Positions 41,218-50,769 are shown, numbered from the stretch's first letter. The stretch is 53,012 nucleotides of DNA from Candidatus Amphrikana amoebophyrae (GCA_030408475.1 JAUHQG010000051.1:1-53012), one strand, 5' to 3'. Notes: a model not told the origin generated them from the letters alone. Numbers and translations are program-made.

Positions 41218-42075
41218 ATGAAAAAATTTCTTGGAGCTATTTGCCTGGCACTATTTCTATCTGTTGCAGGATACGTAACCTACTACTACACAACACAAGA
41301 TCGTCATATTTTCGACTTTCCTAAAGTAAAATCTAATCATAATTACGCTTTTAAACATCCTCATAAAGAAATTACCATGGATACCCCAACTGGCGGGAAG
41401 GCAAACTTCGTCATATTTGAATCTCAAACGAAAGAGCCAAAAGGTGTAATTGCCTATTTCCACGGGAAAGGGAGCAATATTGGGTTCAAAAAATGGGAGC
41501 CTGTTGTAGAAGTTTACACCTCTATGGGATTTGACTTTCTCATGTTAGATTATCGCGGTGGCGGAAAAAGTCGTGGAAAAAGAATCGAAGCCGACATGCT
41601 TGATGACTGCGACCAAGTATACAAATACTTACTCGACTACTATCCTGAAGAATCAATCACTATATATGGAAAATCTCTCGGAACTAGCTTTGCTACTTAC
41701 GTAGCTTCAAAAAACAATCCTCGAACCCTAATTTTAGAAGCTCCTTTTTTTAACCTATTTGACTGCGCTTGTAACACAGTTCCAACAATGCCAAAATATT
41801 TCGTTAATATGATCTTGAATTATTCGCTAACCACTGATGCTTGGCTAAAAAAAGTGCCTTGCCCAGTCTATATTATACATGGAACTGCTGATAAGATCAT
41901 ACCACATGCAGCAAGCTTAAAACTAGCAAATGCTATCAAAGATACTCACTCGATAGACCTCACTATAATCGAAGATGGTGACCATGATCATCTCTATATA
42001 CACGATATTTTTGGAATCAAGATAAAAGAAGCATTAGGCATTACTCCTGATCAAGCAGTAGCTGACGCAAGCTAA
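41218..42075 (+). CDS. alpha/beta hydrolase, membrane-anchored
   Basis: A 285-residue protein. Residues 3-26 form an N-terminal membrane anchor or uncleaved signal. The fold is of the ABHD13 / YfhR type: oxyanion FHGKGSNIG, LDYRGGGKSRG, nucleophile IYGKSLGTSFA, Asp in IHGTADKIIP and His in DGDHDHLYIH. Likely an esterase, thioesterase or peptidase facing the periplasm; the substrate is unknown. Its last four bases overlap the converging glucosidase. Confidence 0.8.
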   Translation: MKKFLGAICLALFLSVAGYVTYYYTTQDRHIFDFPKVKSNHNYAFKHPHKEITMDTPTGGKANFVIFESQTKEPKGVIAYFHGKGSNIGFKKWEPVVEVYTSMGFDFLMLDYRGGGKSRGKRIEADMLDDCDQVYKYLLDYYPEESITIYGKSLGTSFATYVASKNNPRTLILEAPFFNLFDCACNTVPTMPKYFVNMILNYSLTTDAWLKKVPCPVYIIHGTADKIIPHAASLKLANAIKDTHSIDLTIIEDGDHDHLYIHDIFGIKIKEALGITPDQAVADAS

Positions 42076-44735
42076 ATCCATCTTTGAATAATATTAGCTA
42101 TCAAAGCTGTCCATCCAGTTTGATGCGATGCACCAAGACCGCGACCATTGTCTCCATGAAAATGTTCATAAAAGAGCAACTGGTCGCCAAAGTCTTCATC
42201 TTCTAAAAAAAGAGGATCCTTACCATGAATCGGCCTTTTGCCCCCCTTTTTTTTGAATAACTTGAGCATGGCGTGAGCAAAATAGTTGACCATTTCATCT
42301 AGACTTGCTGGCTCTTCCCCTGGGGATTCCACTTTGAAATCGGGACCGAGCACTTTAAACAAAGTATCAACCGTTTCTATAAATAGATATGTTGTAGGAA
42401 ACCAAATAGGCCCTCTCCAACTCGAATTCCCCCCTTTAATTCTCATTTTGCTCTCTCTAGGGTTATACTGTAAGCTTTGATCAAATAACTCAAATGGATG
42501 TTTCTCATGATACTTTGAAAGAGATCGCAACCCATACTCAGATCTAAACTCGTCTTTGTCCCACGCTCTTGACAACACCCTTTTCATCTGATCTAAGTTC
42601 ATGAGTGACATCAAAAACCCCTTCTTACCATTCGCATCTAAAGGGGTAATGCAGTATTTTGATAAATCTTTTCGATTCCCTAAAAACCATTTTACACTCG
42701 TACTAAACTCACTTAACTTATTTAACTCTTCTTCAGAAACAAAATCGACTGCAAATATTGGAATAATACCCACCAACGATCGAATTCCAATTTTTTGATG
42801 GGTACCATCAGCATTGCACATTACATCATAGAAAAATCCATCTTGACCATCCCAGATTTGAACATCTCGAACACCCGATTTATGCAACGCCGCTGCAATA
42901 TATAAAAAATGCTCAAAAAACTTAACAGCTAATGATTCAAAATCACGGTCGTGATTCGATAACTCTATAGCAATTCGCATCATTTTTAAGCAGAAAAAAC
43001 CCATCCACCCTGTTCCATCTGACTGCTCTAGCTTACCCCCGTCAGGATTATCCTCACTTCTGTCCACTATCGTAATGTTATCTAAACCTAAAAACCCACC
43101 TTCAAATATGTTATTACCAGATGAGTCCACCTTATTCACCCACCAAACAAAGTTAATCATCATCTTATGAAAGCACTTTTTCAAAAAAGAGAGATCTTGT
43201 CTTCCTGTGTTTTTAAGCTCCATCTTATACAAGCTCCAAGCCGCCCATGCTTGGACAGGAGGATTTAAATCAGAAAATTCCCACTCATATGCAGGTATTT
43301 GACCATTAGGATGTTGGAATTGATCAAAAAGTAAAAGCCACACTTGCTCTTTAGCAAAATCTAGATCAACCATACCACAAGATACTGCATGAAAGGCCAA
43401 ATCCCAAGCAGCAAACCATGGATACTCCCACTTATCGGGCATTAACATCACTCGCTTAGAATTCAAATGACGCCAATGATTGTTACGTATCTCTTTTCTA
43501 TTAGGTGGTGGCGGATCATTAGGATTGTCGCCAAGCAGCCAACGTTGTACATTAAAAAGATAGCTCTGTTTTGACCAAAGTAAAGAGCTTAACGCCTCTC
43601 GCATAATGCGCTTTTCTTCATCGCCATGATGATCTAATGTTAACTCTGAGTAGAATTCATCTGCCTCCTGCTTTCTCTTTAACACCCAATCATCAACCCC
43701 ACTAAAAGGCTTCTGTTGAGGTTCATTACAAAGGCGAAAGTAAAAAACCTTGCTCCCTTTTGCTTCTATTTCTATATCTTTGTAGTGAAAGCAACTTTTG
43801 GTGCCCACTTTCTCGGGATTAACGCAATCTTCTCCATCTATAATATGGCGATGAAAGGCATCTTTTACGTAGGGGAATTTATTCTTCTTTCCATAAAGCT
43901 TTTCTCTATTGGTTACGTTGTCAGTAAATAAAAGCTTCGCCCCATTTGTTCCATAAAAAAAGCGCTTTCCTAGTGAGTAATCAATGGTAATAAAAGGAGC
44001 CGATTCAGCTTCACTATCATCGAGAATGATACATAAATAATCAGGATGCGACTCATCTGCTGTAATCTTAAACTTATCAGCGCCCAAACCATAAGACCAT
44101 AAATTTCGAAACATAACCTGAGGAATTAAATCCATCGTAGCGGCGTGATCTGCTTTGTTATGTATCTCTACTTTCATTACCATGTCTTCTGGCGATATTT
44201 TAGCATATTCCATTACGATATCAAAATATTTACCCTCATTAAATACACCTGTTTGCGAAATTTCAAATTCACCTTGTTCAGTAGTTCGCTTTTTGCTCTC
44301 TTCAACAAGTTGCTCATAAGGAAATCTCGCTTGAGGGTACTTATATAGATACTTCATATAAGAATGAGTTGGGGTATTATCGAGATAAAAATAATACTCT
44401 TTGACATCCTCACCATGATTACCTTCATCAGAGTTTACACCAAATAGACGCTCTTTCAATATAGGATCTTGGTGGTTCCAAAAAGCAAAGGAGAGAGCCA
44501 TCACCTGATATCTATCACAAACCCCTCCAATACCATCTTCACCCCAACGAAAAGCCCTTGATCGAGCCATATCATGTGTTAAATAGGCCCAAGCATTGCC
44601 ATCTTTACTGTAATCTTCTCTAACGGTGCCCCAAGAACGCTCTGATAGATAAGGACCCCACTTATGCCAGATCGGAACTTCTTCACCCTTATTTTGATTT
44701 AATCTTTTTCTCTCTTCGCTAATTTTTCTTGCCAT
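42072..44735 (-). CDS. glycoside hydrolase family 63-like glucosidase
   Basis: An 887-residue soluble protein of the GH63 / MGH1-like family, inverting alpha-glucosidases including bacterial mannosylglycerate and trehalose-type hydrolases. Visible marks are the N-terminal WGPYLSERSWGTVREDYS, WEYPWFAAWDLAFH with the acidic residues of the (alpha/alpha)6 barrel, ETVDTLFKV and the C-terminal HQTGWTALIANII. No signal peptide, so cytoplasmic. The substrate is not clear; glycogen or trehalose-like storage is possible. It is single, between a converging hydrolase and a divergent transporter. Confidence 0.8.
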   Translation of the reverse strand: MARKISEERKRLNQNKGEEVPIWHKWGPYLSERSWGTVREDYSKDGNAWAYLTHDMARSRAFRWGEDGIGGVCDRYQVMALSFAFWNHQDPILKERLFGVNSDEGNHGEDVKEYYFYLDNTPTHSYMKYLYKYPQARFPYEQLVEESKKRTTEQGEFEISQTGVFNEGKYFDIVMEYAKISPEDMVMKVEIHNKADHAATMDLIPQVMFRNLWSYGLGADKFKITADESHPDYLCIILDDSEAESAPFITIDYSLGKRFFYGTNGAKLLFTDNVTNREKLYGKKNKFPYVKDAFHRHIIDGEDCVNPEKVGTKSCFHYKDIEIEAKGSKVFYFRLCNEPQQKPFSGVDDWVLKRKQEADEFYSELTLDHHGDEEKRIMREALSSLLWSKQSYLFNVQRWLLGDNPNDPPPPNRKEIRNNHWRHLNSKRVMLMPDKWEYPWFAAWDLAFHAVSCGMVDLDFAKEQVWLLLFDQFQHPNGQIPAYEWEFSDLNPPVQAWAAWSLYKMELKNTGRQDLSFLKKCFHKMMINFVWWVNKVDSSGNNIFEGGFLGLDNITIVDRSEDNPDGGKLEQSDGTGWMGFFCLKMMRIAIELSNHDRDFESLAVKFFEHFLYIAAALHKSGVRDVQIWDGQDGFFYDVMCNADGTHQKIGIRSLVGIIPIFAVDFVSEEELNKLSEFSTSVKWFLGNRKDLSKYCITPLDANGKKGFLMSLMNLDQMKRVLSRAWDKDEFRSEYGLRSLSKYHEKHPFELFDQSLQYNPRESKMRIKGGNSSWRGPIWFPTTYLFIETVDTLFKVLGPDFKVESPGEEPASLDEMVNYFAHAMLKLFKKKGGKRPIHGKDPLFLEDEDFGDQLLFYEHFHGDNGRGLGASHQTGWTALIANIIQRWI

Positions 44736-44802
44736 AACTTTATCTAAGTAACTTCGGTATAAAACCCCTTTCTATATGGAGCTCAATTTAATGTTCAACT
44801 AC

Positions 44803-44843
44803 AAAAGTGCAACCTGCTTATTATAAACAGGTTACACGCTTTT
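44803..44843. repeat. hairpin between divergent genes
   Basis: GTGCAACCTG and CAGGTTACAC pair with one mismatch around an 11-base AT-rich loop, flanked by AAAA and TTTT. It lies in the gap between the glucosidase and transporter starts. It may be a regulatory hairpin or an old terminator. Confidence 0.3.
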
Positions 44844-44912
44844 CCACTTTTAGGTTGAATAGATATCGCATTCTTGAAATAATCTTGGCTAATTTGTGAT
44901 GAAAGGACCCTT

Positions 44913-45875
44913 ATGACAAAACCCACCCCAGCAATCAAAAACATCTTACTTCTTTTACTGCTCGCTCTAATTTGGGGACCTTCTTTCTTTTTTATCAAAG
45001 TAGCTCTTAAAGGATTTACCCCTTTTACAATCGTATTTTGTCGACTTGTTTTAGGAGGCACTATAGTTTTGATTTGGATGAAAATCCAAAGACTTCACGT
45101 TCGATCTTATCTCAAATATTGGAAGCAATACGCCATAGCTGGCTTCTTTGCTAATGCCCTTCCTTTTGCGATCATCACCATTTCCCAAAAATCGTTATCT
45201 AGCTGCGTAGCTGCTATTGTCAATTCAACCACCCCTTTATTCACCTTGATTATTGCCCACTTTGCCGTCCAAGGAGAAAAACTCAATACTTCTAAAGTAT
45301 TAGGTGTATTGGTTGGAATGGGTGGGGTCGTAACCATCTTTATCCCTTCATTATTTAGCAACAACCTCAAATTTGAATACATGGGAATTGTCGGTATATT
45401 AGTAGCGTCCCTCTCTTATGGAATTGGAATGGTTTATTCCAAAAACATGTATAAAAAACATGGCACCCAAATGGCCTATGGCATAGCAGCAGGACAGCTG
45501 CTTTTTGCAGCAATTATGGTTCTGCCATTTTTCTTAACTTATAGCTTGAGTTCTTTCACCTTAGACGTTCCACTATCAAGCCTACTTTCACTCATCGGAC
45601 TTGGCTTTTTTGGTACAGCTTGCGCTTTCATCTTATATCACTACATATTGCGTACAGCTGGAGCTGGGTTTTTATCTTACTCAGCCCTATTATTTCCTAT
45701 AATTGGTTTGTCACTTGGGGGCATAGTTTTAGGCGAGGAGCTAACATTTTACACAATGTTTGGCTCTATTTTGATTCTCTGCGGCCTCTTTATATCAAAT
45801 TTTGCTGCAACTATAATTAAACGATACCTTAAAAAACCTCTACCTATAGCTCAAGAGAAGAAAGATGGCAAGTGA
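44913..45875 (+). CDS. DMT-superfamily (EamA) transporter
   Basis: A 320-residue inner-membrane protein with ten hydrophobic segments in two EamA halves (about 8-145 and 158-300). LALIWGPSFFFIKVALKG and the second-half LIGLGFFGTACAFILYHYILR are typical. EamA carriers exchange amino acids, nucleotides or S-adenosylmethionine; a chlamydial DMT carrier is known to take up SAM, but the substrate here is unproven. AAAGGA precedes the ATG. It overlaps mnmA by 11 bases, so they are co-transcribed. Confidence 0.85.
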   Translation: MTKPTPAIKNILLLLLLALIWGPSFFFIKVALKGFTPFTIVFCRLVLGGTIVLIWMKIQRLHVRSYLKYWKQYAIAGFFANALPFAIITISQKSLSSCVAAIVNSTTPLFTLIIAHFAVQGEKLNTSKVLGVLVGMGGVVTIFIPSLFSNNLKFEYMGIVGILVASLSYGIGMVYSKNMYKKHGTQMAYGIAAGQLLFAAIMVLPFFLTYSLSSFTLDVPLSSLLSLIGLGFFGTACAFILYHYILRTAGAGFLSYSALLFPIIGLSLGGIVLGEELTFYTMFGSILILCGLFISNFAATIIKRYLKKPLPIAQEKKDGK

Positions 45876-46917
45876 CAACTCATTGACAACAGTTGTAGTA
45901 GGAATGTCTGGAGGGGTTGATTCTTCAGTTGCGGCCTATCTTCTCAAACAAGATGGGTACAAGGTAATTGGCCTCTTTATGAAAAACTGGGACGAAGAAG
46001 ACGATGAGTGCCCAGCTGCTAAAGATTATCAAGATGTAATTGCCGTTTGCAGCATGCTCGACATACCTTATTATACAATCAACTTCGTCGATGAATATTA
46101 CGACCATGTTTTTGCCGATTTTTTAGAAGGGTTAAAAATGGGAATTACTCCAAATCCTGATATATTTTGCAATAAAGAGATTAAATTCAAAGTCTTTCTA
46201 GATAAAGCTAAAGAGATCGGAGCGGACTACCTAGCCACTGGCCATTGGGCAAAAACAGGTGAAGGCCTTTTAGAAAAGTGCTCTGATGATAATAAAGACC
46301 AAACTTACTTCCTCTACACTTTAAAGAGTAAGCAGTTGAAACAAGTGATGTTCCCACTTGCTAATTTGAATAAATCACGAGTAAGAGAAATCGCTAAAGA
46401 GCTCAACTTAATTACGCATGATAAAAAAGATAGCACAGGCATCTGCTTTATAGGAAAACGTAAATTTAAAGACTTCATTGCAAAATTCATTCAAAAAGAA
46501 AAAGGGAACTTTGTGGATGAAAATGGTAAAATCTTAGGCATGCACGATGGAATAGCCTTTTACACTATTGGACAGAGAAAAGGACTACAAGTAGGAGGTC
46601 CTGGGGAAGCTTGGTATGTTGCCGCCAAAGAGACCTCGAAAAATGAAATCTTACTTGTTCAGGGAGAAAATCACCCTATGTTGCTTCATGATGATCTCAT
46701 CGCAAGCTCAATAACATGGGTAAGTGAGCCCCCTGTATTTCCCTTAGATTGCACTGCAAAAATTCGATATCGCCAAGATGAACAAGCTTGCACTGTAACT
46801 CAACTAGACGACAAACTGCATGTTAAGTTTGCCTCTGCCCAAAGAGCGGTTACACCTGGACAGTCAATCGTATTTTACAAAGAGAATCTGTGCCTAGGTG
46901 GAGCGATAATCAACTAA
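45865..46917 (+). CDS. mnmA: tRNA-specific 2-thiouridylase
   Basis: MnmA (TrmU) thiolates the wobble uridine of Glu, Gln and Lys tRNAs. 350 residues, normal. The ATP PP-loop VGMSGGVDSSVAA and the two catalytic Cys residues, in NPDIFCNKEIKF and STGICFIGKR, are present. The end (CLGGAIIN) fits. The stop overlaps the converging 46914 gene by four bases. Confidence 0.96.
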   Translation: MASDNSLTTVVVGMSGGVDSSVAAYLLKQDGYKVIGLFMKNWDEEDDECPAAKDYQDVIAVCSMLDIPYYTINFVDEYYDHVFADFLEGLKMGITPNPDIFCNKEIKFKVFLDKAKEIGADYLATGHWAKTGEGLLEKCSDDNKDQTYFLYTLKSKQLKQVMFPLANLNKSRVREIAKELNLITHDKKDSTGICFIGKRKFKDFIAKFIQKEKGNFVDENGKILGMHDGIAFYTIGQRKGLQVGGPGEAWYVAAKETSKNEILLVQGENHPMLLHDDLIASSITWVSEPPVFPLDCTAKIRYRQDEQACTVTQLDDKLHVKFASAQRAVTPGQSIVFYKENLCLGGAIIN

Positions 46918-47519
46918 GCGGCCAGCTTCCTTTGACCTTTCAAAAGCAATCTCAAAGACTCTTGAAGCTCGTGAAGAGCAAACTTTGCCGGCCACGAGCT
47001 CGAATAAGCTTCAAAATTGTGAACAAGCACCCTAAATTGATCAATTTGACGGCAATACTCAACCAAATCTAGAGCTGACACCAAGCCATATAGAGAGTAT
47101 ACATCATCTAATGAAGGTGACCCCATCTCGATCTTTTCCTCTACATATTGAAGTGTGGATACAAAGGAATATGCAAAATCTGCCCTTTTTATCATATATT
47201 CTTTCTCACACAACGAATTCACCCATTTCTCTAAGGCATCTATTTCATAACTCATTGGTACATACATGGTTGGGTCCTTAGATTCAATGTAATTAGCATT
47301 GATTTGCTCTAATTTACCCATCATTTCACTTAGTACTTCTCGGAACTGCTCGTCAAAATAGCTTGCAACCCCTTCTAATGCAACTAAGTAGCCATATAAA
47401 TAGGTAACACCCATTTCAACTAAATACTTTGGGTTTTGCTTTCCTAAAGAAATGTAGTCTCTAATTTTGTAAATAATTGGCTTTAAATCATATAACTCTT
47501 CAACTCGATCTTTACTCAT
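46914..47519 (-). CDS. unknown helical protein, 201 residues
   Basis: I do not recognise the family. A soluble, acidic, almost wholly helical protein with regular heptad-like spacing (VTYLYGYLVALEGVASYFD, LYGLVSALDLVEYC) and no signal peptide. It may be a tetratricopeptide-like or coiled scaffold. It stands alone, with its promoter region shared with the divergent RDD gene. A TAA or TAG mix is not the cause of its end, which is a normal TAA overlap with mnmA. Function unknown. Confidence 0.6.
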   Translation of the reverse strand: MSKDRVEELYDLKPIIYKIRDYISLGKQNPKYLVEMGVTYLYGYLVALEGVASYFDEQFREVLSEMMGKLEQINANYIESKDPTMYVPMSYEIDALEKWVNSLCEKEYMIKRADFAYSFVSTLQYVEEKIEMGSPSLDDVYSLYGLVSALDLVEYCRQIDQFRVLVHNFEAYSSSWPAKFALHELQESLRLLLKGQRKLAA

Positions 47520-47616
47520 AAAACACTCCCTTAGCTTAGATATATCAAAAGTTAATAATTAAAACTACTAATCGTGTAAGTAGTTCATTACTAGCCAGTT
47601 ACATATAATAAAATCG

Positions 47617-47645
47617 TTGAGTTTAATGTCAGATTAAGCTACACT
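47617..47645 (+). promoter_or_regulatory. promoter of the RDD gene
   Basis: TTGAGT (47617-47622), a 17-base spacer and TACACT (47640-47645) stand before AAGGA and the ATG at 47672. Confidence 0.5.
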
Positions 47646-47671
47646 ATCTCAAAACTCCGGAAGGAAAAATC

Positions 47672-48649
47672 ATGAATCTACCTCCCTCTTTACTCAGGCG
47701 ATCGTTTGCTAAAATAATCGACTACACTCTTTTGCTAATAGGAGCCATAGGAGTATCATTTGCTCTCTCCTATACTTTCTCCAGCGCATGTTTTTTACTT
47801 TTAGTTCTTTCCATTAGTTTTTTGTGGCTTCCATTTGATATTCTATTTCAAAAATTTTTTAACACAACTCCAGGGCAATTCCTAGTCGGTATCAAAGCTG
47901 AAAAGAGACAAAAGTGGGCCACTCTTTGTAAATATGCAACTGTTGCATCTTTTAAATCGTTCACCATTCTTATACCCTTTTTTAACTTAATTGCCGTTTG
48001 GTTCATTACCAAAAAAGAACCAGTGACACCCCATTATTTAATCCGAAGAAAAGGGTTGGTTTTCCCGCGGATTCTCGGATTTATATTGTTTTTTGCGGCA
48101 TTAGGTTTTAGCGTATTAGAAATAGAGCTTGATGACTCGCCTTCAAGGTCGACGCAGCTTGTAGCTGGACAAATGACGCGTGAGCTCAATTGGAAAGAAT
48201 TTAATCTCCCAACAACTGACTGGCAGGCTAAATTCCCTAAAACACCAAAAGAACGCGATTTCATGCTTCAAGTAAACGATAAAGATCTCAAAGAAGTGGA
48301 AGTAACCGAACACTTTCATAAAGATGAGAAGAAAAGTATTGAATATACAATCTCATCAATTGAGCTTGATGAAAGCTTGCTACATTGGGGTTACAAAAGA
48401 GTATTAAAAGGGTCTTTAGAAATTGTAGTTGAAAATATAGAGAAAGGGAAACTGATAAGTAAGGCCGTTCTTCAATTTAAAGACAAACCAGCTATACACT
48501 ATAACATTCAAGATGGTAAAAATGAAAGAATGGGTCGCCTTATTTTAGTTAATAGCACATTGTATAGAGTAGAAACCACTTATCTAAAGAAGAACGAAGA
48601 ATCGGTAAAAGACGAAATTTTTAACTTTCTTGACTCTTTTGAGATATAA
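47672..48649 (+). CDS. RDD-family membrane protein with a C-terminal soluble domain
   Basis: A 325-residue protein. Residues 1-155 are an RDD domain: LLRRSFAKIIDYTLLL carries the Arg and Asp that name the family, then about four hydrophobic segments. The remaining 170 residues form a soluble beta-rich domain (LNWKEFNLPTTDWQAKFP, SIEYTISSIELDE), probably outside the membrane. RDD proteins are small transporters or lipid-associated proteins; the fused domain is unlike the usual ones. Its 3' end overlaps the converging 48621 gene by 29 bases. Confidence 0.7.
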   Translation: MNLPPSLLRRSFAKIIDYTLLLIGAIGVSFALSYTFSSACFLLLVLSISFLWLPFDILFQKFFNTTPGQFLVGIKAEKRQKWATLCKYATVASFKSFTILIPFFNLIAVWFITKKEPVTPHYLIRRKGLVFPRILGFILFFAALGFSVLEIELDDSPSRSTQLVAGQMTRELNWKEFNLPTTDWQAKFPKTPKERDFMLQVNDKDLKEVEVTEHFHKDEKKSIEYTISSIELDESLLHWGYKRVLKGSLEIVVENIEKGKLISKAVLQFKDKPAIHYNIQDGKNERMGRLILVNSTLYRVETTYLKKNEESVKDEIFNFLDSFEI

Positions 48650-49121
48650 CTTTCTCTTTCTTTTTGCGAGGCACAACGTGAAGTCTTTGATACACTCCAA
48701 GGCCAATCATCAAAAAAACAGGGGTCATCAAAAGAGCTACAGGGTATAAGAGTAAAGTGACATCATCCTTTGATACTTGAATCGCCAAGACCAACCCTTT
48801 TAAAAAAAGTGCTGTTATTACAATAGAAACGAATTTAGTAAGAGAATTTTTCACTTCATCAGGGTGACGTTCCTCAACCGGCTTCATCACCTCTTCAATC
48901 AATAAGTATTTAGAAACATCTAAAACTGCAATAGCAAAAACTAACAACCCCACATCATCAAGCAAAGCCCTCATCTCATATGTACCATGTCTCACATCAA
49001 TAATAGCTGTTATCAAGGCATAAAAAATGATCCAAAGTCCAATCAAAAAAAGTGCTGAACAACCTAAAATATACCCAAAATTTGATATATACAAAGCAAC
49101 TTTTCGAACATTTGAGTGCAT
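48621..49121 (-). CDS. small inner-membrane protein, unknown
   Basis: A 166-residue protein with four hydrophobic segments (about 12-38, 52-70, 93-112, 122-145) and a basic C-terminal tail (RKKKEKVIS). The order resembles PsiE-type proteins, but the match is weak. No signal cleavage. It faces the Dsb operon across a 110-base gap. Function unknown. Confidence 0.6.
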   Translation of the reverse strand: MHSNVRKVALYISNFGYILGCSALFLIGLWIIFYALITAIIDVRHGTYEMRALLDDVGLLVFAIAVLDVSKYLLIEEVMKPVEERHPDEVKNSLTKFVSIVITALFLKGLVLAIQVSKDDVTLLLYPVALLMTPVFLMIGLGVYQRLHVVPRKKKEKVISQKSQES

Positions 49122-49181
49122 AATGAATACTCCACTTACAACTTTTTCATACCGCGAACCTAAAAGATAGGCAAGAAATAA

Positions 49182-49210
49182 TTGAGTTTATATCAAAAGT
49201 TCGATATGCA
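49182..49210 (+). promoter_or_regulatory. promoter candidate of the Dsb operon
   Basis: TTGAGT (49182-49187), a 17-base spacer and TATGCA (49205-49210), followed by AAGGA before the ATG at 49233. Confidence 0.4.
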
Positions 49211-49232
49211 GTTGTAAAACTAAGGAAAATCA

Positions 49233-49877
49233 ATGACTCACTTAAAAAAGATCGATCGCTTTTTAGTATGGATTACCTCATCTGTTTTTATTATTGCTCT
49301 AATAGCAGTATTCACAATGCACGAGACAAGCGCTCCATTAAAACTGGATATAATTAATCAACCCATGCTTGGTAATTACAATTCCCCAGTCCAAATGATC
49401 GTATTCGAAGATCTAATGTGTGAAGAGTGTCAATACTTTGCAACTGAAGTGTTTCCTAAACTCAATGAAGAGTTCATTAAAACAGGTAAAATCTCATACA
49501 AACTCATTCCTATTTCTTTTTTGCCCTACTCAAAAAAAGTAACTGAAGCCGCCTATTGTATATACGAACAAAACCAAGAATTGTTTTGGGAGTTTTTAGA
49601 TCTTTGGTTTGAAAAAGTACCCTCTTTTCAAGTTAATGCCACATTGCAAGAAGTGATACAATCACTTCCGAATCTAGATAGACTAACATACAATAACTGT
49701 CTTGCGTCAAAAACATACGCAATTACCAATGAGCACAACCTGAAGCTTGCCGAAGAAATGATTAAACCTGAAGTGGAAGTGCCCGCTGTTTTTATAAATG
49801 GGAAGAGAGCTCCATCATGCACCTATAACACTTTAAAGCAGATAATCCTTGCTGAAATAGAGAGAAACGAAATATGA
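49233..49877 (+). CDS. DsbA-type thiol:disulfide oxidoreductase
   Basis: A 214-residue periplasmic thioredoxin-fold protein (thioredoxin-4 / DsbA group). An N-terminal membrane anchor or signal (about 10-28) is followed by the active site FEDLMCEECQYFA (C-E-E-C) and the cis-Pro loop VEVPAVFINGKR. It oxidises cysteines of exported proteins, important for the disulfide-linked chlamydial outer membrane. The second gene, dsbB, overlaps by four bases and reoxidises it. A pair at an equivalent place is known in Chlamydia. Confidence 0.85.
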   Translation: MTHLKKIDRFLVWITSSVFIIALIAVFTMHETSAPLKLDIINQPMLGNYNSPVQMIVFEDLMCEECQYFATEVFPKLNEEFIKTGKISYKLIPISFLPYSKKVTEAAYCIYEQNQELFWEFLDLWFEKVPSFQVNATLQEVIQSLPNLDRLTYNNCLASKTYAITNEHNLKLAEEMIKPEVEVPAVFINGKRAPSCTYNTLKQIILAEIERNEI

Positions 49878-50317
49878 AACTAAGTTATTTCAAACATTAT
49901 AGCCTCTATTTAGCTTGGCTCATTTCACTTATTGCAACTTTTATGTCTCTATATTTTGGTGAAATCGCTGGATCTACCCCTTGCACACTTTGTTGGTATC
50001 AAAGGATTTGCCTGTTTCCACTGATCATTATTTTAGGCTATGCCACTTATCGACATTTTCCGGGAATTGTAAACTATGTTTTAGCGCTCCCAGTTTTTGG
50101 GGCTCTTTTTGCCCTTTATCAACTCATGATGCGATTTTACGTCGGAAAACATGGTGCAATTTGCCCTGGAACAAACCCATGTATAAAAAGCGCAAATGCA
50201 GCATTTGACTCACCATTTTTTATACCGATATTTAGTTTAGTCACTTTTATTTTGATTGGATTTTTTCTTATTCTAGCAAAGAAAAAACCTATTTCTATTG
50301 ATACAGAAGAAGAGTAG
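49874..50317 (+). CDS. dsbB: disulfide bond formation protein DsbB
   Basis: A 147-residue quinone-linked inner-membrane protein. Four hydrophobic helices. The first Cys pair is CTLCWYQRI (C-x-x-C) and the second, ICPGTNPCI, lies in the second periplasmic loop, the classic DsbB/BdbC plan. It passes electrons from DsbA to quinone. Overlaps dsbA by ATGA, so production is coupled. Short 3' gap to the converging SpeD-like gene. Confidence 0.9.
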   Translation: MKLSYFKHYSLYLAWLISLIATFMSLYFGEIAGSTPCTLCWYQRICLFPLIIILGYATYRHFPGIVNYVLALPVFGALFALYQLMMRFYVGKHGAICPGTNPCIKSANAAFDSPFFIPIFSLVTFILIGFFLILAKKKPISIDTEEE

Positions 50318-50365
50318 AAATTAAAACCTAAGTTATGTCTAACAAGTTGATTCCAAAAATTAGAT

Positions 50366-50767
50366 TTAAATAATCTTATGCACTGCTTCCGGTTTTAAAT
50401 AGGCTCTCATGTTTTTGTCAAATAGCTTACAATCAAGCGTTTGATCAAAAGCGAGCAAATCAACTACACAAATCCCCTTTTCATCAAGAGATCTCAAAGA
50501 AGCGTGTGATTTTTCTAAAAGTAAAACAACCGCATACCCTTCTTCATTCACTCTGGTTTCACAAAGGTCATACACTTTAGCGCCTGCTGATCTAGCAGAG
50601 TCTATCAAAGCAAATTTTAATTTCTGGTGATCTTTTAAAACATCTCTATCGCACCCTTTAAAACTAGCTGTATAATGATCTGCTAAAATAGGATGGTCGA
50701 TAAAAAAAGCTGAGTAAAGACCTAAGCCCATTGCAATTAGAGCTAAAGCTAATATAATTTTTTTCAT
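50366..50767 (-). CDS. exported SpeD-like (AdoMet decarboxylase fold) protein lacking key catalytic residues
   Basis: A 133-residue protein. MKKIILALALIAMGLGLYSA is a signal peptide or anchor. The rest follows the bacterial S-adenosylmethionine decarboxylase pattern: FKGCDRDVLKD, SAGAKVYD, then VLLLEKSHASLRSLDEKG and VVDLLAF. At the self-cleavage site the family reads E-S-H, here K-S-H (Ser 87 kept, Glu to Lys). The family's catalytic His reads Arg 92 and the catalytic Cys reads Phe 107. It is unlikely to form the pyruvoyl enzyme. ATG 50767 is chosen; ATG 50779 lies inside the palindrome. It may be a ligand-binding or effector protein. Alignment is from memory. Confidence 0.6.
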   Translation of the reverse strand: MKKIILALALIAMGLGLYSAFFIDHPILADHYTASFKGCDRDVLKDHQKLKFALIDSARSAGAKVYDLCETRVNEEGYAVVLLLEKSHASLRSLDEKGICVVDLLAFDQTLDCKLFDKNMRAYLKPEAVHKII

Positions 50768-50769
50768 TC

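Noticed and set aside
44803-44843. Riboswitch upstream of the EamA gene
   Set aside because: Only a single imperfect hairpin is present; no conserved riboswitch core is recognisable.
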